NCBI GenBank assembly: GCA_020723325.1
Contig: DYJD01000029.1
Span: forward strand, 30,095 to 94,094
DNA length: 64,000 nucleotides
DNA from: Desulfosudis oleivorans
GTDB lineage: Bacteria > Desulfobacterota > Desulfobacteria > Desulfobacterales > SURF-7
Direction of reading: 5' to 3'
Numbering within the stretch: the stretch's first letter is position 1; every line of letters starts with the position of its first letter. The position numbers and the translations under genes are program-made. The notes under the pieces are model-generated. The model had not been told where the DNA came from. It did not search any database and saw only the letters and a program-made list of their open reading frames with translations. This document shows, one piece after another, positions 45,801-54,065 of this stretch.

Positions 45801-46664
45801 CTGAATACATTGTCCGCTAAAGCGGCGGCAATTACTTTTCTAAATGGTCTGCAGCTCCTTGAAGGGCAGACCGGAACAGCACATCGCCTTCAATCAGACT
45901 TGCTGCGGAAGCTGTTTAACCAGGTTGAGTTTCACGAAGAATTTTCTAAAACCTACGGAGCTGAGATTGCTGCGGTTCGTGACGAGTGTCTGCTCAATGA
46001 ACACTTGTTCCGAGCGGTTGAGTTTGCCGGCCTGTTTACTCAAAAAAACGGCAAAAAAGGGAATCAAGAGATAAATCATGCCCCTACCATTCGCACTGAG
46101 GGTAAGTTCCATGCGCCATGCGGCCCCATGGCAAGGATAGTCGACCTGCGCAATAAACCCAATAATGTCCTTTTTACAAAGGCCGATATTTATTTCAACA
46201 GCCTTATGGATTCAGGCAATAGCGCCAAAAACGTGGCAAAGGCGCTTTCCCGGGAGCGTGAATTGCGAAACCTTCTAAGTAAACATTCACTTACGCCTGA
46301 AATCGACAAAGAACTGGAAGATACCGAAGCTTTTTTTCAGGACCTTGTAACGAGCAGTTTCTGTGACATTAAACGAATTTATCTCCTTGAAAAGCTTTTA
46401 CGACGTGCCGTATTGCCGGAAAAACTGCCGGATTGGATGCTCACGCTCGTCCGGGATAGCTACAGACATGAAATGGAATATCTGACCAGGATCAATAAAG
46501 CTGGTGGGGTCGGCGCGATTTTTAGAGACTATCGGACACTGTCTCAAACAAGTTTCAGGCAAAAATGGGGCGAACACCCTTTTTCCATCCGCAATCTCTA
46601 TGGCACCCTGGTCCTGGTGAAGATGGGGCTTCTCAAAATGAACGAACAAGGGGAACTTGAATAA
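42870..46664 (+). CDS. Giant single-pass protein with TonB-like anchor and possible transglutaminase-like core
   Basis: 1264 residues from the ATG at 42870 (GGGGGAAAA upstream). One membrane helix (about 15-35) contains Ser18 and His22 in SVVLH, the same Ser-x3-His as the TonB/ExbD-coupled anchor. No TonB C-terminal domain follows. A region with Cys263 (YNCRTGTEELLIYF), His300 (GHMDPAVKLDGRW) and Asp320 (KTVSMD) has the order and spacing of a transglutaminase-like triad. The remaining 900 residues are helical and unrecognised. It stands alone without ExbB/ExbD genes. The function is unknown. Confidence 0.75.
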   Translation: MNRKRTNVTDKITGLILSVVLHLVALALLIHIPLFPDISHSPNKKEALRPYPSGGTVSSSKTRLSSPSASVPFFSELPLSWGSPVFSREKLGPEIATLRGKMLNVHANRSSFSLHPPDFVPYIPPAVNELAIDPDQDVLKRSKPADYTREELDLRKRLFYRSLVEDLRDCRMDQIPLEEALLRLSYFRLQDQLLNQKQKPDFSYDEVRDLLGRKLAAVRREVNEAGPDAWPVSLLLSYRKDKIYEEKRGHSLFNSIWYDIYNCRTGTEELLIYFSRYHPELELATVRGSVLKYDGTIMGHMDPAVKLDGRWMVFKTVSMDTALVEEYKTGELYGLEKIVLDYLPELDNDFCRIAVPLARNGETLDGDHDLYTKSDHQLAVKDKVPSILLWRENTPYTGPFRVMGREDRILHDMIVRYHPLSVERRLLNEDDPFADLLFHLLMTPPGERQSLLDLYLRKRVTIYPVKFKRPLRLAAYLPEYGDLLTTLEQRSAGTVEISPGNLMPLSYFAGHDEYLRLNRKRMAQLTDKPLIPDKQLLPDKVKAILFWAPPKGISAIFPPPLKYSDIIAGLLEDRYDLAVPLEMERASRTHNTSARKIAIRMAKLIDAHSEGQDALEQRITLLRTVLAHKSVDFTEGKVRARHEIPSGLSFENTVTEGGRNGLSPGFIKDMIELLGETEAVQGFNRYLQPVFTAQSGTDKMIVLSRQRTAEMLGYFDRYLLGQKSREKLVQTAWYLYKDQPDLAIRTGAAQFLVSQRKLEPAQAKEVYGAYLEQAPFDVQELSSLLATGLDKKLAAIHLQKTITKVSLSGLNRWDQRRPGNDKTPPELLALDELMRAGRMLHDDQALRNIAKKHTDLLEDVFKAGILDGKQDIPHYANGLNTLSALSRSGIFPDKTIFSHFVAFGANDPAAFLFAKLMSDWLGQDHYRSLLAAKVASEKSDFNLALKSLAIARARIEPTQMTLNTLPRYDLMAEYKTSLNTLSAKAAAITFLNGLQLLEGQTGTAHRLQSDLLRKLFNQVEFHEEFSKTYGAEIAAVRDECLLNEHLFRAVEFAGLFTQKNGKKGNQEINHAPTIRTEGKFHAPCGPMARIVDLRNKPNNVLFTKADIYFNSLMDSGNSAKNVAKALSRERELRNLLSKHSLTPEIDKELEDTEAFFQDLVTSSFCDIKRIYLLEKLLRRAVLPEKLPDWMLTLVRDSYRHEMEYLTRINKAGGVGAIFRDYRTLSQTSFRQKWGEHPFSIRNLYGTLVLVKMGLLKMNEQGELE

Positions 46665-46669
46665 ATATA

Positions 46670-47090
46670 GCTGAAAGCGCAACAATCACTTGGAAGCTTA
46701 CAGCCGATGTTGATCAAGTCGGCGATCCCTTATCATGGATATTTTCACCCGGCAATAAGGTTGAATATATCTTTTCATTTGACCCTTTGGCCGCCGATTC
46801 AAATCCAGATCCCCAAATTGGTATTTTTTTGACTCCATAAAAAAAGCAAGCATTTCAATTGGCAATTCTTATTTTGCCACAATTGAAAACTACGGCATCA
46901 ATGTGCGAAATGATATTGATGGCGGTTCGCATTTTTATGACCTGATTCATTTTCATGAACGATCACCCAACACGATTGAAAGCGGAGCGGACATATTGGG
47001 CAGTGATAATATGGATTTCGTCCAATGAACCCAAATACCGTGACAACCGGGTCTATCACATTATCCGCCTGGAGTACCTCTATTGGCGCA
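46670..47090 (+). pseudogene. Broken secreted (PEP-CTERM-like) protein gene
   Basis: Frame 1 reads ITWKLTADVDQVGDPLSWIF then YIFSFDPLAADSNPDPQIG and stops near 46839. A second frame continues with YGINVRNDIDGGSHFYDLIH and stops near 47026. A third resembles TGSITLSAWSTSIG. The content resembles the middle of PEP-CTERM-type exported proteins. There is no start, signal peptide or sorting tail. At least two frameshifts. Confidence 0.6.
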
Positions 47091-47425
47091 AGCAAAACAA
47101 AATAACCGAGAAACAATGACCTCCTTTTCTTTGCAGAGATAAATTCATAACTTTGTAAATCATGAAAAAACCTATAGGCATTATTTACTGCCGGAGGGAA
47201 TGGGGCTAACACTGTATTTTCGGCGTCTGAGGGCAGTGTTGTTGCCTGCTCCAAACGCAATAATAAAAATGCTTGATTTATTTAGGCTAACAAGGCAAAT
47301 TCGCCGACGCAAAAAGCCGCAATGCTGATTTACGGCATTCGCTCACACTGATGGAGAATGGTCACCGAACATTGCAATGGACTCCGCTACGCTGGGCCGC
47401 TGAACGCGCACGTTCGTTCAAGAAA

Positions 47426-47764
47426 ATGAAGAAGAGACTACGCAAAAAAAAGCATATAGGGGAATTTGCAGAATGGGGCCGGCAACTCATTGCAACCCGT
47501 AATACAAAGATGGATGCCGAGGCGTTCTATGATGCCTTCATAATTGAGGCAATCGAAGCCAACGGATGCTATTGTGGTGGCGCTCTTTCAGATGATAAGG
47601 TAGATCTCATTATAGAGCTTGGCAAAATATCTGAAGATCCCGAGAGAAAGTTCGCGAGAATTACTGCATGGCTTGATGCGAGACCAGATATTGAAGGATG
47701 GAGGGCGGGTCCACTCTTTGATCTATGGTATGGGGATTACGAGGGTATTGATGTGAATTATTAG
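47426..47764 (+). CDS. yggL: YggL family 50S ribosome-binding protein
   Basis: 112 residues from the ATG at 47426; the frame extends upstream to 47351 but the family begins with KKRLRKKKHIGEFAEWG. FIIEAIEANGCYCGGAL is the second conserved block. E. coli YggL binds the large ribosomal subunit. The C-terminus, with GWRAGPLFDLWYGDYEG, is longer than usual. No clear ribosome site precedes the start. The gene is short and followed at once by GCGCAACAAC, resembling an integron-cassette layout. Confidence 0.75.
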   Translation: MKKRLRKKKHIGEFAEWGRQLIATRNTKMDAEAFYDAFIIEAIEANGCYCGGALSDDKVDLIIELGKISEDPERKFARITAWLDARPDIEGWRAGPLFDLWYGDYEGIDVNY

Positions 47765-47849
47765 TAAAATGCGCAACAACTTCTTACACTATACGCCAAA
47801 CAGCCGGCGAAAGTGAAATGGTATTAAAGCATGATTTAGGAGTAATTCT

Positions 47850-48167
47850 ATGACTATGTGGAATAATAAAGCCTTTACGGAGAATGAACTAAGCTTTTTC
47901 GGAAAAGCAGTGGTTATAATTCTGTTGGTCATTCCTGTCATCTTTATAACCGTCCGTAATATTATTACTGGTGAAGTCGCAAAGCCATATGCATTTGCCA
48001 TTTGTATCGTCGGATTCATTTTATTCCTTCTTTCTAAAATATCCCTCTTTCGAAAAGGATTTTTGGTCAGTTTCGGAACAAAGCGGCTATCAGAAAATAT
48101 GGAAAATCTTTATCGTTTTGGTTATTGGCTCATGGCTGTGGGTTTGATTTTCACATTCTTAAAATGA
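47850..48167 (+). CDS. Small membrane protein, three helices
   Basis: 105 residues with hydrophobic helices at about 18-37, 47-66 and 85-104. AGGAG site before the ATG. No family recognised. Confidence 0.7.
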   Translation: MTMWNNKAFTENELSFFGKAVVIILLVIPVIFITVRNIITGEVAKPYAFAICIVGFILFLLSKISLFRKGFLVSFGTKRLSENMENLYRFGYWLMAVGLIFTFLK

Positions 48168-48227
48168 TTATGGTTTCATAAGCCATAAGGATTGAGCTGA
48201 CCTGGGGCAGAAATTATGGGGGTAAAA

Positions 48228-48434
48228 ATGGTTGATGAAATACTAAAAGAACTTTGGGAAGCAAAAGACAGCATTGCTAAAGATTATGGAAACGATTTGG
48301 ATGCATTAGCAGCCTTTTTAAAGACGGGGAAGGTTGCAGGAAATCGAAAAGTAATAAATCTGAGAGCCATAAAAAAGATGACCGAAGGCGCGGCATTGGA
48401 CGGGAATTCCGCTGCGCTCCATCCTCGCCAGTGA
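48228..48434 (+). CDS. Small conserved helical protein
   Basis: 68 residues from the ATG at 48228 (TGGGGG upstream). The pattern DEILKELWEAKDSIAKDYGN followed by DLDALAAFLK is that of a widespread family of short proteins of unknown role often near toxin-antitoxin loci. The C-terminal third is not conserved and may reflect 3' decay. Confidence 0.6.
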   Translation: MVDEILKELWEAKDSIAKDYGNDLDALAAFLKTGKVAGNRKVINLRAIKKMTEGAALDGNSAALHPRQ

Positions 48435-48469
48435 CTTGATACGTTATACAGGGTTCAAGAGATAAACTT

Positions 48470-48979
48470 ATGATAAAAGAGGGAACCAAATACAAACTAT
48501 CAACTATAGTTTTTTATATTTTACTTTTTACTATTTCTACAGTTAGTTGCGGCTTAAAAACAACGATTCAGCCTATTAAAATTGATAACCTTCCTGAGAA
48601 TCTCAGTAATTTTAAAATTGCTCATTTAAGTGACCTCCATATAAAGGAGGAAGAAAATATACACGAGGAAATTAAACCCGACATTATTTTTTTGACTGGA
48701 GATTTTATTGAAGAATCAGATAAAATTGAAAATGCAAAGCAGAAAAAAATTCCTTTATCTTTAGTCGGTCATACTCACGGTGGCCAAGTGAGGCTTCCGC
48801 TAATAGGACCTGTGTATAAGCTAACCCCAACCATGAGAAAGTATTCAATGGGGCTTTTTGAGGAAGACGGCTGCCAGATGTACGTAGATCCAGGTATAGG
48901 TTGGAGCCAAATTGATTTACGTTTTCTTTGCTCGCCTGAGTTAACGATAATTACTTTACATGATGCACAATCTTTATGA
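48470..48979 (+). pseudogene. Metallophosphoesterase with internal deletion
   Basis: 169 residues. An N-terminal membrane helix, the first metal motif HLSDLHIKEE and PDIIFLTGDFIEE are present, as is LVGHTHGGQVRLPLIGPVYK. Between them the usual 80-100 residues with the GNHD/E motif are missing, although the frame is kept. A complete relative would be a YkuE-like membrane-anchored enzyme. Without the Asn/His ligands it is unlikely to be active, so it is probably a decaying gene. The downstream end is intact. Confidence 0.7.
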
Positions 48980-49049
48980 TAAGGCGTAACAATTTCTTGA
49001 CTTCGTGCATTAGGCATTGAAAATAAACCTTGATCATCGTTTCGGCCGC

Positions 49050-49072
49050 ATCGCGGCTGGAAGCCGCTCCCA
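49050..49072 (+). repeat. REP-like palindrome, copy 3
   Basis: TCGCGGCTGGAAGCCGCTCC followed by CAC, with the flank GATCATCGTTTCGGCCGCA shared with copy 1 and AGGAGGGCCGAAACAATGA after it. Confidence 0.8.
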
Positions 49073-49132
49073 CTAAATAAGGAGGGCCGAAACAATGACC
49101 ATGGCTACAAAATGTGAGAAGGCGCCTGCGTG

Positions 49133-49471
49133 ATGAAAAGACTAATGGTCATAGCGTTGGTGATTTTCTTGATGAGCTGCGCATCGGCTTCGAGAGTTGA
49201 GCAGCAAGGGCGGCCGTTGGGCACATTCGAGAATCCAGTTCGTTGCGATATGCCAAGAGGGGAAAGGGCTTATTTGAATCGGCTCCGTTGCAAAGATGGG
49301 GCCACACCGATATATGAACGAATGGGTAGCTATGGTAGAGGCCCGTACGGTAACATTCTTGATGGCTACGAAGTGAAATGTGGTGATCAGGGATTCGAGA
49401 TCTTCATGGATATGTACCACACGGGGTTTGTTGAAACTAATACCGTCCCAGGTTTCTCTATCATCGAATAG
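49133..49471 (+). CDS. Small lipoprotein, unknown
   Basis: 112 residues from the ATG at 49133. Signal peptide with lipobox LMSC, so probably lipid-anchored. The mature part has three cysteines (RCDMP, RCKDG, KCGDQ). No family recognised. Confidence 0.65.
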   Translation: MKRLMVIALVIFLMSCASASRVEQQGRPLGTFENPVRCDMPRGERAYLNRLRCKDGATPIYERMGSYGRGPYGNILDGYEVKCGDQGFEIFMDMYHTGFVETNTVPGFSIIE

Positions 49472-49481
49472 GCATTTTAAG

Positions 49482-49609
49482 AATTACATTTGTTTTTTCT
49501 CAATCTTCTCTTGTTCTCAGATACATTTCATTTGGAATGCGCGGACGCGTCCGCGCTTTAATAGCGGCGACACGTCGCCGCACTCCACAATATTACATGG
49601 TTCTTCCTC
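49482..49609 (+). repeat. 128-bp inverted repeat, copy 1
   Basis: It runs from AATTACATTTGTTTTTTCTC to GGTTCTTCCTC. Two internal palindromes: GCGCGGACGCGTCCGCGC (perfect, 18 bp) and GCGGCGACACGTCGCCGC. The reverse complement of 56734-56861 matches with about seven differences. Confidence 0.9.
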
Positions 49610-49686
49610 TTCACCATCATTCAGGGCTTTTCCGAGAAAGAGCCCATATCATTTCTCGCCGGATCGGTAGAATCTTTATCCCGCAT

Positions 49687-50646
49687 CTACGCCCCATAAC
49701 GCCCCCAGGCCGTGGCAACCCGCTGCCGGCGGGCATTGCCGGCCATGGACAGGAGCGCCTTGTCCCGGTTCCATTCGTTGCGAATATCGTCATCCACAGC
49801 CTGCCAATGGGGCTCTGTGGCCTGGATCAACTTCATGATCAAATCCAAAACCCCGCCCACGGCAATATGAACCGCCGGTGCTTTGGGATCGCCCACGGCC
49901 AAGGTGCGCAAGGCCGTCATCAAACCGATATATTGGGCTTGCAGCTCTCGGGGCCAGTCATACAGGCAGGCCATGCGCAATAAATATCCCAATATGGCAA
50001 GGCACATGTGCAGGTCCTCGATGGTGCGAAAGGGTTTTATATAGTCCACATACCCGTCCCCTGGCAGAAAATCCGAATCCTTGACAGGCACATTGTCCAG
50101 GAACAGGCGGCAGTGGCTGATCTCCGGCACCAGGTGAACTTCTTCCATGGGCTTGACGGTAATGCCCCGGACACCGGCATTCAGCAGCACCATGCGCAGA
50201 TCGTTCTTCCCATCGGCGGTGATCCCGGTGGAAGCCGCCACTATCAACAGATCCGCCTCCTGGGCGCAGGTAATGTATTTTTTGGCGCCGGAAAGCGACC
50301 AGATACGCTCGTTGCCCTCGGTTTGGTCTGTCAATGTCAGCCGGGACTGGATTCCCCGGGGATGGGCCCCGCCCTCTTCGGAAATACACAGGGAGGTGAT
50401 CACATCCGGCGGCAGGGCCGGCACCAGTTTTAAAACCGCGGCACAGAAGCCGGCGGCAAAGGCAAAGGCCATCCGTTCCGCCAGCAAACCACCGATGACG
50501 GCTTTGTCGGCCGGCACCGGCCAGCCCTGGATCTTTTCAATATAGCTCCGCTTCCATTCGGCAAAAGTCATGTGGCGGCCGGCCTGAAGTTTGTTTTGTT
50601 GTTGCAGTAACCAATCCAATATTTGCATGGTGGCAGAGTTTGTCAT
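49687..50646 (-). CDS. Acyl-CoA dehydrogenase-like protein, shortened
   Basis: 319 residues from the ATG at 50646 (AAGGAG upstream), overlapping the VWA gene stop by 4 nt. The middle domain is acyl-CoA-dehydrogenase-like (LCISEEGGAHPRGI, WSLSGAKKYITCAQEADLLIVAA), and the end WNRDKALLSMAGNARRQR fits the last helix. The usual length is about 380, and the N-terminal helical domain is short. I cannot place the catalytic Glu. It may bind an acyl-CoA without oxidising it, or be the client of the neighbouring MoxR/VWA pair. Confidence 0.75.
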   Translation of the reverse strand: MTNSATMQILDWLLQQQNKLQAGRHMTFAEWKRSYIEKIQGWPVPADKAVIGGLLAERMAFAFAAGFCAAVLKLVPALPPDVITSLCISEEGGAHPRGIQSRLTLTDQTEGNERIWSLSGAKKYITCAQEADLLIVAASTGITADGKNDLRMVLLNAGVRGITVKPMEEVHLVPEISHCRLFLDNVPVKDSDFLPGDGYVDYIKPFRTIEDLHMCLAILGYLLRMACLYDWPRELQAQYIGLMTALRTLAVGDPKAPAVHIAVGGVLDLIMKLIQATEPHWQAVDDDIRNEWNRDKALLSMAGNARRQRVATAWGRYGA

Positions 50647-52025
50647 AATACGAGCTCCTTTATAAAATCGTGAAGCTGGTCCAGGTTTTGGCACAGCCGG
50701 AATTCATGGCAATAGGGTTGATAAGTGGCCGCCTCGCTGTCCCCGGAGTACCAAAACTGTTTGGTCTCCGGATTCAGCCAGATCAGCCGGCGGGATTTTT
50801 CCCGGATCTCCTTGAGGATGCCTTCCTCCGGATCCTGGTAATTGGAGCGGGCATCGCCGATGATGATCACCGTGGTCTTCTTGTTCAGGGTCTCCAAATA
50901 CTGATCCTGGAACAGACGCAGCATCCGGCCGTAATTGGTGGCGGCCTGATAGTCGATATCCGCCTCGCTCAGGACTTTATCCATGGCAGTATCCGCTTCA
51001 TAGCGTTCAAAGATGGCGGTGATCTCGGTAAGGTCGGACACAAAAATAAAACTGCGCACCTTGGTAAAACATTCCTGCAGGGAATACAGCATATTCAACA
51101 TGAAGCGGGCCGCTGACCAAACCGAGCCGGATACATCGCACAAGACCACCAGCTTGCTCTTATGGGGAATGCGTTTTTTATACACCACTTCCATGGGCAG
51201 GCCGTAATACTGGGCCGAGCGCCGCACGGTTTTCTTGAAATCCAGCATTCCCCGGCTGCGCTTGGCGTTACGGCGATTCAATGTGTCTTTCAGCTTGGCC
51301 GCCAGCTTGCGAATCACCTCGCGCAACTCCTGCATTTCCTTGGGAGTCAATGCCTGAAAAGCCTTGCCGCTCAATTGATTCAGGCGCTGGTCCTGGGAAA
51401 TACGGGTCTGCACACCTGCACCAACGGCAGGCTGATTTTCAAAAAGCAAATCCCGGGCATTTCTCAACCGGGCTGTAAAATAGGCATTCAGGTCTTCACG
51501 GATTTCCCAGGGAATACTATTTCTATTTTCGGACAAATAACGGGCCATGGCGCTGCGGGCATTATCCAGGGCCAGCATGATGGCGAGTCTGTTTACCAGG
51601 CCGCCCATATTACCACCCAGGGCCTGTCCCGGACCCATTTGCTCAGCACGGCCTGCCTGCAGGGCCTGCAAATACCCAAGAGGGTCATCCAGCAGAAAGT
51701 CACGAATGGGTTGCGGCAATCCCCCTGGTTGCATCTGTTGTTGCATGGCCGCCAGGGCCTCTTCAATATGCCCGTTCAGGGTGCCTGCATGTTTGGAAGT
51801 ATCGGCATCCCGCAATTCATGGAAAAAAAGGCGGAATAGCCTATCAAAGGCGGGCTGGTCCCGGTATGTTTTCACAAAATTCGTCCGCAGGGTCATGGCG
51901 AACTGCTCCTGATCCAGCACATCCACCAGGGCCAGATGATTCAGACAATCCAACACCTCAGAGGTGGAAATGCGCAGTCCGGAACCCCTGGCAAAGGCAA
52001 CGAATTTCAGGGTCAGATTCACCAT
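50643..52025 (-). CDS. VWA domain protein, CoxE-like
   Basis: 460 residues. The C-terminal half is a von Willebrand A domain with MIDAS motif DVSGSVW, Thr in ATNYG and Asp in IIGDARSNYQ. The N-terminal half is helical (CoxE-like). Such proteins pair with MoxR AAA+ ATPases as metal- or cofactor-insertion chaperones. It follows the MoxR gene by 9 nt and overlaps the acyl-CoA dehydrogenase-like gene, suggesting that protein is a client. Confidence 0.9.
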   Translation of the reverse strand: MVNLTLKFVAFARGSGLRISTSEVLDCLNHLALVDVLDQEQFAMTLRTNFVKTYRDQPAFDRLFRLFFHELRDADTSKHAGTLNGHIEEALAAMQQQMQPGGLPQPIRDFLLDDPLGYLQALQAGRAEQMGPGQALGGNMGGLVNRLAIMLALDNARSAMARYLSENRNSIPWEIREDLNAYFTARLRNARDLLFENQPAVGAGVQTRISQDQRLNQLSGKAFQALTPKEMQELREVIRKLAAKLKDTLNRRNAKRSRGMLDFKKTVRRSAQYYGLPMEVVYKKRIPHKSKLVVLCDVSGSVWSAARFMLNMLYSLQECFTKVRSFIFVSDLTEITAIFERYEADTAMDKVLSEADIDYQAATNYGRMLRLFQDQYLETLNKKTTVIIIGDARSNYQDPEEGILKEIREKSRRLIWLNPETKQFWYSGDSEAATYQPYCHEFRLCQNLDQLHDFIKELVL

Positions 52026-52034
52026 GGCGGCCTC

Positions 52035-52991
52035 TCACTTCAGCAAATGCCCTGCCTGGCGCCGGATAAGATCCATATCCGCCTTGTATTTGACGATCAT
52101 GTTCAAGGTATCAGCCATGGTCTCAGGAGAAAGGTCTTTGACCTGCAAGGCCACCAGGGAATGGGCCCAATCCAGGGTCTCGGAGATGCTGGGTTTCTTT
52201 TTGATGTCCAGCTTGCGAATATGGCGGACAGCATCCACCACCTGAAGGGCCAATTGTCGGCTGATCTCCGGATATTTCAGTTGAACGATTTTCAGTTCCA
52301 GGTCCTGATCCGGGTAGTCGATGTACAAGTGAATGCAACGCCGTTTCAGGGCATCGCTGATATCCCGGTAGTTGTTGGAAGTCAGCACCACAAAGGGAAT
52401 CTCCACGGCTTTGCGGGTGCCCAGTTCGGGAATGGAAATCTGAAAATCGCTCAGGATTTCCAGTAAAAAAGCTTCAAATTCCGGATCAGCCTTGTCCACC
52501 TCATCGATCAACAGCACCACCGGTTCTTCGGAGTACAGGGCCTGAAGCAATGGCCGGGGTTGGATAAAGCGTTCGGAAAAGAAAGCATCCTCCTCGCCGG
52601 CAATGCGGTCCAGAGCCTCGGTCAGCGTGGCCGCGTCCTTTATCACTTCGTTGATTTTATCCTTCACGATCTGGGTATAGAGGAGTTGTTTGCCGTATTC
52701 CCACTCATAGAGAGCCTTGGCTTCATCCAGCCCTTCATAGCATTGCAACCGGATCATGCGACGGTTCAAACTGTTGGCCACAGCCTTGGCCAGCTCGGTC
52801 TTCCCCACTCCGGCCGGTCCTTCCACCAAAATCGGTTTTTGCGTGACCATGGCCAGATAAACCACCGTGGCGATTTCCTTGGAGCAGATATACCCTGCCC
52901 TTTGCAGCTTTGCGCCGACATCGGCTACTCCCTCAAACTTGCAACAGCGGGTTCCCTCATTGTTTTCTATGGGTCGGAGCATGGCTTTCAT
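52035..52991 (-). CDS. MoxR family AAA+ ATPase
   Basis: 318 residues. Walker A GPAGVGKTELAKA, Walker B VLLIDEVDKAD, sensor 1 FVVLTSNNYRD and the arginine finger ALKRRCIH are present. MoxR ATPases remodel or activate protein complexes together with VWA partners. It lies between the MarR and VWA genes in one operon. Confidence 0.93.
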   Translation of the reverse strand: MKAMLRPIENNEGTRCCKFEGVADVGAKLQRAGYICSKEIATVVYLAMVTQKPILVEGPAGVGKTELAKAVANSLNRRMIRLQCYEGLDEAKALYEWEYGKQLLYTQIVKDKINEVIKDAATLTEALDRIAGEEDAFFSERFIQPRPLLQALYSEEPVVLLIDEVDKADPEFEAFLLEILSDFQISIPELGTRKAVEIPFVVLTSNNYRDISDALKRRCIHLYIDYPDQDLELKIVQLKYPEISRQLALQVVDAVRHIRKLDIKKKPSISETLDWAHSLVALQVKDLSPETMADTLNMIVKYKADMDLIRRQAGHLLK

Positions 52992-52997
52992 GGCGCC

Positions 52998-53444
52998 TCA
53001 CTTGAATTTGGTAAAAAAAGCGTGCAAGACTTTTTTAAAGGTCTCCACTTCTTCCAAAGTAAATCCTGCTTTGATTTCCTCATTGACTCTTTTTATGATC
53101 ACCCGTGCCCGGTTGATCTGATCCAGCCCCAGATCCGTGAGATGAATACGGTAGGCGCGACGATCATCCGGATTGGTGAGACGTGATACGAAACCGGCTT
53201 TTTCCAGCCGGTCCACCAGGCCGGTGATGGCTGAATTATCCACGGCCAGGGTCTTGCTCAATTCCGTCATGGATAGATCGCTCTTCTTCAGCAAAAACAA
53301 AATCCCGGTCTGGACCGGTGTGATCATGAGCCGCTCTGCTTCAAAGGCCTTCTTCAAATAGCCGAACAGACATTGCTGGGCCTTGGCAACAATATAAATC
53401 AATCGATCGTCCAAAGGCTGATTCACGTTTTTCACCTTCTCCAC
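52998..53444 (-). CDS. MarR family transcriptional regulator
   Basis: 148 residues with the winged helix: LLKKSDLSMTELSKTLAVDN, then SAITGLVDRLEKAGFVSRL and DDRRAYRIHLT. It lies 6 nt after the thioesterase gene. Tandem palindromes upstream of that gene (53972-54024) are its likely operators, making the operon self-repressed and induced by an acyl or aromatic ligand. Confidence 0.93.
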   Translation of the reverse strand: MEKVKNVNQPLDDRLIYIVAKAQQCLFGYLKKAFEAERLMITPVQTGILFLLKKSDLSMTELSKTLAVDNSAITGLVDRLEKAGFVSRLTNPDDRRAYRIHLTDLGLDQINRARVIIKRVNEEIKAGFTLEEVETFKKVLHAFFTKFK

Positions 53445-53450
53445 TATTCT

Positions 53451-53957
53451 TCAGACTTCTATCTGAACCGGGTCATTTTCCGAATTAGTTACCTTCCAGC
53501 CGATAGCATCAGAACCGATATCGGTGATTTTTGCCAACGGCAGTTTCATATATCGACCGAATCCGGTGGCCGCGACATCACCATTCTTCAGTAAAATTTC
53601 GCCCGTTCCCTCAAAAATCCGTTTCTCTTCTTTGGTCATTCTGGCAACCACCCTGATTTCATCCATGAGGGGAATGGGCTTAAGATATTTGACCGTCATT
53701 TCCATGGTGACACCCCATATTTCCCCATTAAACGCGGCCAGGCAGGTCCGCCCGATGGTCTCATCCAGCATTGTTGCAGCAATCCCGCCATGGACGATGC
53801 CGGGATAACTCTGGTGCTCTTCCATGGTTTTAAAGATCGCCACCAGTTCATTATTTTCAAGTTCATAAAAAAAGGCATTCAATCCAAAGGCATTTTCTAT
53901 TCCGCAGGCAAAACATTTTTTGGAATTGGGCTGTTTTCGGATCACATTATAAATCAT
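53451..53957 (-). CDS. Hotdog-fold thioesterase (PaaI-like)
   Basis: 168 residues from the ATG at 53957 (GGAGGGG upstream). An N-terminal Cys-x2-Cys (CFACG) leads to the hotdog core with GIVHGGIAATMLDETIG, the PaaI active-site motif. It hydrolyses acyl-CoA. It is the first gene of the MarR-regulated operon. Confidence 0.9.
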   Translation of the reverse strand: MIYNVIRKQPNSKKCFACGIENAFGLNAFFYELENNELVAIFKTMEEHQSYPGIVHGGIAATMLDETIGRTCLAAFNGEIWGVTMEMTVKYLKPIPLMDEIRVVARMTKEEKRIFEGTGEILLKNGDVAATGFGRYMKLPLAKITDIGSDAIGWKVTNSENDPVQIEV

Positions 53958-53971
53958 TTTCCCCTCCGAAA

Positions 53972-54024
53972 AATATTTGATATGGCAATATATATACATA
54001 TCAATATTTGATATGTCAAATATT
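53972..54024. promoter_or_regulatory. Tandem MarR operators
   Basis: AATATTTGA-TATG-TCAAATATT (54003-54024) is a perfect palindrome with 9-bp arms. AATATTTGA-TATG-GCAATATAT (53972-53993) is an imperfect copy. Centres are 31 bp apart, three helical turns. Both lie just upstream of the thioesterase gene. Confidence 0.8.
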
Positions 54025-54065
54025 ATTTCGTGTTTTACTCATAACGGGTCCCCCAAATTATTTTT

